Translations under genes and position numbers: made by a program | Source of the DNA: an uncultured Bryobacterales bacterium | Lineage (GTDB): Bacteria > Acidobacteriota > Terriglobia > Bryobacterales > Bryobacteraceae | Length of the DNA: 6,201 nucleotides | Direction: 5' to 3' | Assembly (NCBI GenBank): GCA_937859895.1 | Contig: CALMAV010000386.1 | Span: forward strand, 660-6,860 | Shown here: positions 1 through 5,866 of the stretch, piece after piece | How positions within the stretch are numbered: position 1 is the stretch's first letter | How the letters are laid out: each line of letters starts with the position of its first letter | Notes under the pieces: generated by a model | What the model was told of the DNA's origin: nothing | The model's input: only the letters and a program-made list of their open reading frames with translations | The model's database searches: none

Positions 1-28
1 CCGCATCGGTCAACGCCATAACTGCATC

Positions 29-1855
29 TTACTGCCCGGCCACGACGCGCAGCTCAATCGCGGTAGGAGTTGCGCTGGATCGATAGATTCGTTCGGTAGC
101 CTTGATGAAATCTGCTGCCTTGGCGTTGGGGATGTCGCCAAATGTTTGGGGATTGCGATCAAAGAGCGGGAACCACGAACTCTGAATCTGGACCATCAGG
201 CGGTGACCTTTTTGGAAGCAGTGATAAATGTCCGGCATGTCGAATCGAATCTGCTCAATTTGCCCGGGGACAAGCGGCTCCGGAGTCACAAAGCTTCTGC
301 GAAACTTGGCACGGAAAGGTTCACCTCGAATCAGCTGTTGACGCCCGCTCGGGTCCACGTCAATCAGCTTTATCACAAAGTCGGAGTCAGTGCCTGTTGA
401 AGAGATATAGAGCGACGGCGACACGGGGCCGGCGACTATCACTGGCTCCTGCAGCTCTTCGGTTTGATAGCTCAAAACATCAGACCGCTCACTGGCAAAG
501 CGCTGGTCAGCCACCATGTATTCCCGATTGACGGTTAACGTTGGCTTAGCGGAGAACGGGACGGGAGCCGCGGGGTCGCTGACGTAAGAATCGAAGGCTG
601 CATGGTCGGTCGGTTTAGTAAAACTAAGCTGGTGATTGACATTGAGATAGAGCAGCTTAGCGTTTGAATTCGAGGGTGGCCACTGCGGTTGGGCTTGCCA
701 CGTATTCGTGCCGGTTTCGAACATGGTGGCACGCGGAACGGTGAAGTCAGGCTGACCTTTTAGAAAGTGGAGAAAGAACGGAAGTTCGACTTTCTCACGA
801 AAATAGGCCGCCGTGTTGGAGCCAAACTGAACATCGCCTAACATAGTGGCTTCGCGGTTTGCCCATTGCCCGTGGGACCAGGGGCCCATGGCCAGCCGGA
901 GATCAGTTTCGGGTGATTGATCGTGGATGGCGCGATAGGTTTTCAGGGCACCGGAAAGATCCTCGGCGTCAAACCACCCACCCACCACCAACACCGCTGG
1001 CGTGATGTGCTTCAGGTGAGGGAGAACGTTTCGCTCGCGCCAATACTCATCGTAAGTTGTGTTGGCAGCAACGTCAGTCCAATACCGATTGAGGCTTTTG
1101 CCGTACAACTTGTCAGCATTGGCGAGAGCACCCATTTGCAGGAAGAATTTGTAGGCATCTTTGGTTCCGTAGTCGAACGGCTTGGATTCGGACGGAAGCA
1201 CAGGATTATGCTGCGGCCCAAAGTCAGTGTAAAAGTCAAAGTTTGAAAGCAACAGTAAGGCACCGTTATGGTATGCGTCGTCGCCACCGTAAAGATCAGC
1301 CATGGGTGCCTGAGGAGAGGCAGCGACGAGCGCCGGATGCGCGTTGATTAACCCAGTGCTGGTGTAGAAACCCGGGTAAGAGATACCGCGCAGCCCGACT
1401 TTCCCGTTGTTGTTCGGCACGTTCTTTAGAAGCCACTCGACCGTGTCGTACGTGTCGGTGCTTTCATCGGTATCGTTCGGATTGCCAGGGCGGTCAAACT
1501 CAGGACGCTCTTCAACAAACGTCCCTTCAGACATATAGCGGCCCCGCACATCCTGCCAGACGAAGATGAAGCCACTTCGGGCGAATGGAGCCAGCGAGGC
1601 CGAAAATTTCTTTGACGGAAATTGGTCGGGGCCGTAGCAGTCGATGCTATACGGCGTTCGCGTCATCAAGAACGGATAGCGGGTGCTGGTGTCTTTCGGA
1701 GTATAGATAGCCGTGAATAGCCGGACTCCATCGCGCATGGGAATGCGCACTTCCTGCTTGTCGTAGTGAGCTGCAAAGTCGTAACTTTCGGGCTTTGCAC
1801 TGCCCTCCATTGTAAAGATGGCCAACACCAGGACAAAGCATTGAAAGATGCTCAT
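29..1855 (-). CDS. Secreted CocE/NonD-family hydrolase, probable alpha-amino-acid ester hydrolase
   Basis: This 608-residue protein is an alpha/beta serine hydrolase of the CocE/NonD (peptidase S15-like) superfamily. The N-terminal domain (about 30-350) starts with the typical IPMRDGVRLFTAIYTP block. The nucleophile Ser159 sits in GISYPG, with the catalytic Asp296 in GGWFDAED and His328 in GPWSHGQW. Residues about 375-605 form the non-catalytic jelly-roll domain typical of the family. Asp193, Glu298 and Asp299 match, by spacing from the nucleophile and catalytic Asp, the carboxylate cluster that binds the substrate alpha-amino group in alpha-amino-acid ester hydrolases. Tyr160 after the Ser would help form the oxyanion hole. 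Likely activity: hydrolysis or acyl transfer on amino-acid esters or related amides, outside the cytoplasm. The first 20 residues are hydrophobic and end GSA, a plausible signal peptidase I site, although the n-region has no Lys or Arg. ATG at 1855 is the only ATG that includes this signal; an in-frame TGA lies two codons upstream. No clear Shine-Dalgarno is visible. Family call very sure; substrate inferred. Confidence 0.93.
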   Translation of the reverse strand: MSIFQCFVLVLAIFTMEGSAKPESYDFAAHYDKQEVRIPMRDGVRLFTAIYTPKDTSTRYPFLMTRTPYSIDCYGPDQFPSKKFSASLAPFARSGFIFVWQDVRGRYMSEGTFVEERPEFDRPGNPNDTDESTDTYDTVEWLLKNVPNNNGKVGLRGISYPGFYTSTGLINAHPALVAASPQAPMADLYGGDDAYHNGALLLLSNFDFYTDFGPQHNPVLPSESKPFDYGTKDAYKFFLQMGALANADKLYGKSLNRYWTDVAANTTYDEYWRERNVLPHLKHITPAVLVVGGWFDAEDLSGALKTYRAIHDQSPETDLRLAMGPWSHGQWANREATMLGDVQFGSNTAAYFREKVELPFFLHFLKGQPDFTVPRATMFETGTNTWQAQPQWPPSNSNAKLLYLNVNHQLSFTKPTDHAAFDSYVSDPAAPVPFSAKPTLTVNREYMVADQRFASERSDVLSYQTEELQEPVIVAGPVSPSLYISSTGTDSDFVIKLIDVDPSGRQQLIRGEPFRAKFRRSFVTPEPLVPGQIEQIRFDMPDIYHCFQKGHRLMVQIQSSWFPLFDRNPQTFGDIPNAKAADFIKATERIYRSSATPTAIELRVVAGQ

Positions 1856-1891
1856 GGCTCATAGTATCCGGGCTGCTACTCGGCAAGGCCA

Positions 1892-1921
1892 TTGATGGGA
1901 GCGATGTTTTGCAGCTATACT
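1892..1921 (+). promoter_or_regulatory. Sigma70-like promoter for the exonuclease gene
   Basis: TTGATG at 1892-1897 and TATACT at 1916-1921 are separated by 18 bp, a good match to -35 and -10 consensus spacing. Transcription would begin near 1928, about 22 bases before the ATG at 1951. It lies in the 95-bp gap between the divergent hydrolase and exonuclease genes. If it is used, the TTG at 1909 is upstream of the transcript start and cannot be the start codon of that mRNA. This is consensus matching by eye only. Confidence 0.5.
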
Positions 1922-1950
1922 GGCAAAGAAACGGCGAACAAGCAAGCGCG

Positions 1951-3249
1951 ATGCTGGATACCGAAGAACAACTTGCACGTTTAAGACAGCGCGTCGCTGC
2001 GATTGATCGGAAGTTTGCGCAAAGTCGTGCAACTCGCAACGAGCTTCCGCCAGCGACACCAGCACGCTGTTCGGGGCGCACCATTGAGGAGTGGTTGGAG
2101 GGTGAGGTAAAGACCAACGAGCATGGTCAACACTTTCAGATGGAGCGCTTGCATCCGGGGCACAAGCAGCATGGGTCAGCCGACATCGGCGCGCTTGCCG
2201 AACTGTCGCCGAATTTCTTAACTGCCCTGAGTGGCGGCAGTATCGCGGGAGTGGCTCCGCAGCGCTGGGCCTTCCTCGATACCGAAACGACTGGGCTTGC
2301 GGGCGGGTCCGGGACATATGCGTTTCTAATTGGTGTCGGGCGAATCACATCAAATGGCTTTCGCGTCCGTCAGTTCTTTCTCCGCGAGTATGCCGAAGAA
2401 CGCAGCACCCTGGCAGCGCTTACTGAGCACTTAGCCGAGTTTGATGTCTTGATTACCTACAACGGCAAGAGCTACGATCAGCCGCTGCTGGAAACGCGCT
2501 ATCGCATGACCCGGCAGAAGCCGCCGTTTGGAAGGCTGGAGCATCTGGACTTGCTTTACGGTGCCCGGCGCCTGTGGAAGCTGCGACTGGAGAAGTGCCG
2601 GTTGATTCAACTGGAGCAGCAGATTCTCGGGCTGCACCGGGAAGGCGATCTAGCTGGTGAGCTAATTCCCTATGTCTACTTTGACTTCCTACGATCCAAC
2701 GACGCTACGCGGCTGGTGCCGATCTTTCATCACAACGCAATGGACATCGTCACGCTTGCCTGCCTGACTGGCATCGTGCCGGCAGCTTTCCATGCGGCCG
2801 AGTGCGGTGGGTGTAACTCTGATCTGCTGGCCGAAGCGGGAGTACGACATGGCGCCGATCTGGCTGGCATCGCGCGCTGGTTGCTGGCTAGTGGCAAAGA
2901 GGAAGAGGCGCTGGTACTGCTACGACGTGCGGTGACCGCGGGCTTGGCCGATTCGCTTCTGTTCCGGACGCTTTGGGACATCGCGAAACTCGAGAAGAAA
3001 CTAGGACGCATCCATGCCGCTGTCGAGGTACTGGTTGAATTGGCTGGTTGCCGGAACGAGTTTCGAATTCCTGCACTGGAGGAACTGGCCAAGTATTACG
3101 AGCGGACCGAGAAGAACCTGGTGCTGGCTCTGGACTGTACCTACCAGGCGCTAAGCTTCGGGAGCACGGACCCATTGCTGCAGCGCAAGGATCGGCTGCA
3201 GCGACGGTTGGCCAAGCCGCAATCCCGCAAGCTGGTCACGCAGATTTGA
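1951..3249 (+). CDS. YprB/MrfB-type DEDD exonuclease (RNase H-like) with TPR-like tail
   Basis: With the ATG at 1951 the protein has 432 residues. It opens with a short charged helix, followed by the family's leader region (HFQMERLHPGHKQHG). The RNase H-like exonuclease domain spans about 104-275. Metal-binding residues are visible: Asp110 and Glu112 in FLDTETTG, Asp176 in TYNGKSYD, and His261 and Asp265 in HHNAMD. The last 125 residues are Leu/Ala-rich paired helices resembling TPR repeats. The family (COG3359, RNase_H_2) includes Bacillus subtilis MrfB, a metal-dependent exonuclease acting with the helicase MrfA in repair of mitomycin C damage. A cytoplasmic DNA-processing role is therefore likely. 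No helicase gene is adjacent, so the partner is unknown. The frame is open from TTG 1909, which has GGGAG seven bases upstream and would add 14 residues. I prefer ATG 1951 because the residues after it match the usual family N-terminus and the promoter would lie upstream of it. The 3' end overlaps the convergent potD gene by 14 bp. Confidence 0.9.
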   Translation: MLDTEEQLARLRQRVAAIDRKFAQSRATRNELPPATPARCSGRTIEEWLEGEVKTNEHGQHFQMERLHPGHKQHGSADIGALAELSPNFLTALSGGSIAGVAPQRWAFLDTETTGLAGGSGTYAFLIGVGRITSNGFRVRQFFLREYAEERSTLAALTEHLAEFDVLITYNGKSYDQPLLETRYRMTRQKPPFGRLEHLDLLYGARRLWKLRLEKCRLIQLEQQILGLHREGDLAGELIPYVYFDFLRSNDATRLVPIFHHNAMDIVTLACLTGIVPAAFHAAECGGCNSDLLAEAGVRHGADLAGIARWLLASGKEEEALVLLRRAVTAGLADSLLFRTLWDIAKLEKKLGRIHAAVEVLVELAGCRNEFRIPALEELAKYYERTEKNLVLALDCTYQALSFGSTDPLLQRKDRLQRRLAKPQSRKLVTQI

Positions 3250-4279
3250 TCTCGGTCCAGTAGCGATCGCGGAGCTGCTGCGCCTTGGCCGGTAACGGCC
3301 GAAACCATTCACCACGCGCCAGCACTTCATCACTCGGATAAAGTACCGGATTGTGGCGCAGTCGCTCAGGTAACAACGCCCGGGCTTGCGCATTGGCGGT
3401 AGCTCCACTGATCTCTTCAGCGATCGTTGCAGCCACTTTGGGCTCCAGCAGGTAATTCACCCACTCGTATGCGAGTTCCTGATGCCGGCTCTCCTGAAGG
3501 ATACAGATGTTGTCCGCATAGAGCGCAAAACCCTCGGCGGGAAAGCTGAAGGCAAGCTGTGGCGCAGCGTCAATAACGACCTGGGCAACCTGGGCCCACA
3601 TCTGTGCGGCCAGTACGTCTCCGGCTGCTATCTGATCGCGAACCTGTTCGCTCAGGTAAGCCCGCAGAAATGGTTTCTGCTGAATGGCCAAGTCTCGGGC
3701 AGCTTGCAGTGTGTTTTCATCGACGGCATTGACCGAGCGCCCCAGACGCTTCAAACAGGCACCGAACACTTCCGCTGGATCGTCGAGCATTGTCACGCGA
3801 CGTCGGTAGGCATCGCTCCACAGATCGGCCCAAGCTCGCGGCGCGATTGGTGCAGTGCGCGAGTAGAGAATGCCTGTTGCGCTGTGCATATAAGGAACGC
3901 ACCAATCCAGTGTTCGGTCCCATTCTGGCGCCTGGAAGCGCGTCTCCAAATTGCTTAGGTTCGGCAAGCGATCCTTTTGTAACTGCAGCAGCAGCCCAAG
4001 TTCACGCATTGGACCTATGAAGCTGTTCGAAGGAAAGACGACATCCCAGCCGGAGTTGCCGCTGATGACTTTGGCGAGCATTTCTTCCGCGCTCGCATAA
4101 ATTCCGTAGCGAACTTGGCACTGGTGAAGCTTCTCAAAATCGGCCACCGTTTCGTGAGCGACATAGTTGTCCCAGTTGTAGACGTTCAAGCGAGGCTTAT
4201 GCCCGGATGTGCAGCCGTTAATTGCGCCGGCGACACCAAGCAGGAACGTCCGCCGATTTGGTTTATCTAGAAGACTCAG
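3236..4279 (-). CDS. potD: PotD-like polyamine ABC transporter substrate-binding lipoprotein, apparent CTG start
   Basis: This is the solute-binding protein of a spermidine/putrescine-type importer. From TTG 4189 the frame gives 317 residues, but that start begins inside the mature domain (NVYNWDNYV) and drops the export signal. The frame stays open upstream and encodes KPNRRTFLLGVAGAINGC, a twin-arginine-like, hydrophobic signal ending in a lipobox Cys. No ATG, GTG or TTG lies between the in-frame stop at 4334-4336 and this signal. The only plausible start is CTG at 4277-4279, behind GGAAGGG at 4284-4290. It gives 347 residues with Cys23 as the lipidated residue, close to E. coli PotD in length. 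Aligned from memory to E. coli PotD, the ligand contacts Trp36, Tyr39, Asp167, Glu170, Trp228 and Asp256 are kept; Trp255 of PotD is Tyr254 here, and Tyr293 and Gln327 are not kept. It overlaps the end of potC by 17 bp and the convergent exonuclease gene by 14 bp. Family certain; exact start and ligand inferred. Confidence 0.88.
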   Translation of the reverse strand: MSLLDKPNRRTFLLGVAGAINGCTSGHKPRLNVYNWDNYVAHETVADFEKLHQCQVRYGIYASAEEMLAKVISGNSGWDVVFPSNSFIGPMRELGLLLQLQKDRLPNLSNLETRFQAPEWDRTLDWCVPYMHSATGILYSRTAPIAPRAWADLWSDAYRRRVTMLDDPAEVFGACLKRLGRSVNAVDENTLQAARDLAIQQKPFLRAYLSEQVRDQIAAGDVLAAQMWAQVAQVVIDAAPQLAFSFPAEGFALYADNICILQESRHQELAYEWVNYLLEPKVAATIAEEISGATANAQARALLPERLRHNPVLYPSDEVLARGEWFRPLPAKAQQLRDRYWTEIKSA

Positions 4280-5036
4280 AGGACCCTTCCAGTTTTCCGG
4301 CCAGTAATATGAGCAGCCCCAGCCCTCCCGTGATCAACACGGAAATGGCATTTACTTCCGGGTTAACTCCTTTGCGGGCCATTGAGTAAACCACCATGGG
4401 CAGAGTTTCCGAATCTACGCCGGCCACTAGGCTGGTGATCACGTAATCGTCGAATGAAACGGTAAAACAAAGTAAGCCCGCTGCGAGAACAGCGGGAAGC
4501 AGCAGTGGCAATGTCACGTAGCGGAATGCTTCCCAATCGTTTGCACCCAGATCAGCGGCAGCTTCTTCCAAGGCCGGATCAAGCGTGCGCAAACGTGCCA
4601 GAACCACAATCACTGCATAGGCCAGACAGAATCCCGAGTGCGCCAGGATAACGGAACCAAGACCCAGCTGCCAATGCAGAAAGTGAAAGAGGAATTGAAA
4701 GAGGGCGAGCAGTGAGACGCCCGTGACGATCTCCGGCGTGATAAGCGAAAGGTAGAGCGCGTTGGTAACCCAAAGCGAGCGGCGTTTCCAGAGTGCGTAT
4801 CCAGCTAGCGTGCCCGCAACGGTGGCGATGCTGCTAGCCACAATGGCAATGACGAGACTGTTGATGGTTCCCTCCAGCAGAACCCTATCTGACCAGAGCC
4901 GTCCGTACCATGCAGTAGTAAAGCCGCTCCACAGAGCCAGTTTGGAGTTGTTGAAACTAAAAACGCTGAGGGTGAACAGCGGCAAGTAGAGGAAGGCGTA
5001 AATGGCCTTGGCATAAACCGGAAGAAAGCGCCTCAC
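4263..5036 (-). CDS. potC: PotC-like polyamine ABC transporter permease
   Basis: This 257-residue inner-membrane permease is close in length and sequence pattern to E. coli PotC. The start MRRFLPVYAKAIYAFLYLPL and the segment NNSKLALWSGFTTAWYGRLW correspond to conserved PotC blocks. About six membrane helices can be seen, roughly at 10-28, 58-80, 92-118, 128-148, 182-203 and 230-247. The cytoplasmic EAA loop that docks to the ATPase is at about 157-181 (LEEAAADLGANDWEAF, then a leucine-proline stretch). FDDYVITSLVAG and YSMARKGVNPEVNA are further PotC hallmarks. It starts at GTG 5034-5036, which overlaps the potB stop as GTGA. A GGAG at 5047-5050 lies ten bases upstream. With PotB it should form the heterodimeric channel of the importer. 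Confidence 0.95.
   Translation of the reverse strand: MRRFLPVYAKAIYAFLYLPLFTLSVFSFNNSKLALWSGFTTAWYGRLWSDRVLLEGTINSLVIAIVASSIATVAGTLAGYALWKRRSLWVTNALYLSLITPEIVTGVSLLALFQFLFHFLHWQLGLGSVILAHSGFCLAYAVIVVLARLRTLDPALEEAAADLGANDWEAFRYVTLPLLLPAVLAAGLLCFTVSFDDYVITSLVAGVDSETLPMVVYSMARKGVNPEVNAISVLITGGLGLLILLAGKLEGSSESSR
4284..4290 (-). promoter_or_regulatory. Shine-Dalgarno-like GGAAGGG before the potD CTG start
   Basis: On the minus strand GGAAGGG lies four bases before CTG at 4277-4279. It sits inside the last codons of potC. It is a partial match to the ribosomal anti-SD target (AAGG) with short but workable spacing, and it is the main local support for initiation at CTG. The same bases encode Glu-Gly near the PotC C-terminus, so coincidence is possible. 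Confidence 0.4.
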
Positions 5037-5866
5037 AGGAGTTGATCTCCGCGCCGTTGCAATCCGACCGCGACTAGCCCAGATAGCCCGAGAAACACGA
5101 GCGACAGAGCAGCGCCGAATGGCCAGTCGCGGGCATTGGTGAACTGATTCTGCACCAAATTACCGATCATGACAGTTTTGCCGCCACCCATCAGGTCGGG
5201 CGTAAGATAAGCACCCAGGCACGGAATGAAGACTAGTGCACAACCCGCGAGAATCCCCGGCCGGCTTAAAGGAACAGCGACTCGCCAGATGGCGCTGGCA
5301 GGCGTTGCTCCTAGATCGAGTGCGGCTTCAAGCAGGCTCGGGTCCAGCTTTTCGAGTGTGGCGTAGAGGGGCAAGATCATGAAAGGCAGGTAGCCGTAAA
5401 CCAGCCCGAGCACCACGGCACCCACGTTGAACAGTAACGGTATGGGCACGTGAATCAGACCCAACCTTTGCAAAGTAGTGTTGAGCAGGCCCGTGTCTCG
5501 CAGCAAAAACATCCAGGCGTAAGTCCGCACCAGGAAGCTGGTCCAAAAGGGGAGCATAACTAAGTTGAGCAGCAGCGTACGATTGCGTGCGGCCCGAGCA
5601 ATGTAAAAGGCTAGAGGAAAAGCGAGGATCAGACAGAGGACGGTAGAGAGCGCAGCAACCCATATCGATCGCCAGAGGATGTACAGGTAAATCGGCTGAA
5701 AAACACGCCCGTAACTGCCCAACGTGGTAGGTCCGGTGACGCCCCCGTAGGCTCCGCGCGTAAGCAGGCTGTAGATGGCGATCACCAGAAGCGGCGCGAG
5801 CACGGTGGCACCTAATAGCCACTGCGAGGGTAGGAGAAACAATCTCGGTAGACGCACCGTTGTCAT
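5033..5866 (-). CDS. potB: PotB-like polyamine ABC transporter permease
   Basis: This 277-residue inner-membrane permease is the partner of PotC. Six or so membrane helices are visible, roughly at 13-35, 62-90, 98-120, 145-168, 203-222 and 248-268. The EAA loop is at about 180-204 (LLEAALDLGATPASAIWRV, then PLSRPG). FWTSFLVRTYAWMFLL, GLVYGYLPFMILPLYA and the stretch from PDLMGGGK to QNQFTNARDWPFGAA are typical PotB blocks. The frame is open much further upstream, to 6043. That extension is Arg-rich, lacks membrane character and overlaps the potA coding sequence, so it is not used. ATG at 5864-5866 is chosen because it forms an ATGA overlap with the potA stop and has GGAG at 5875-5878, eight bases upstream. 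The resulting length fits the PotB family. Confidence 0.95.
   Translation of the reverse strand: MTTVRLPRLFLLPSQWLLGATVLAPLLVIAIYSLLTRGAYGGVTGPTTLGSYGRVFQPIYLYILWRSIWVAALSTVLCLILAFPLAFYIARAARNRTLLLNLVMLPFWTSFLVRTYAWMFLLRDTGLLNTTLQRLGLIHVPIPLLFNVGAVVLGLVYGYLPFMILPLYATLEKLDPSLLEAALDLGATPASAIWRVAVPLSRPGILAGCALVFIPCLGAYLTPDLMGGGKTVMIGNLVQNQFTNARDWPFGAALSLVFLGLSGLVAVGLQRRGDQLL
5047..5050 (-). promoter_or_regulatory. Ribosome binding site for potC (GTG start)
   Basis: GGAG on the minus strand, ten bases upstream of GTG 5034-5036 and inside the 3' end of potB. Together with the GTGA stop/start overlap it supports the GTG start and translational coupling of potC to potB. Confidence 0.5.

Noticed and set aside
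1..28. Possible terminator for the hydrolase gene
   Set aside because: I see no hairpin followed by a T-run on the minus strand in these 28 bases; any terminator must lie outside the window.
142..531. 129-residue open frame on the plus strand
   Set aside because: It is antisense to the hydrolase C-terminal domain and its translation has no protein-like pattern.
1647..2317. Two minus-strand open frames of about 150 residues spanning the divergent intergenic region
   Set aside because: They overlap strongly supported coding regions on the other strand or frame and show low-complexity Ser/Arg/Ala composition.
3386..3958. 190-residue open frame on the plus strand
   Set aside because: It lies antisense to potD, has no recognisable domain and has an irregular composition; it is a shadow of the real gene.
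4187..4189. TTG as the start of potD
   Set aside because: It begins two residues before the conserved YNWDNY motif and discards a clear signal sequence and lipobox encoded upstream in the same frame.
5328..5822. 164-residue open frame on the minus strand
   Set aside because: It is an alternative frame within potB, rich in Arg, Ser and His with no recognisable fold.
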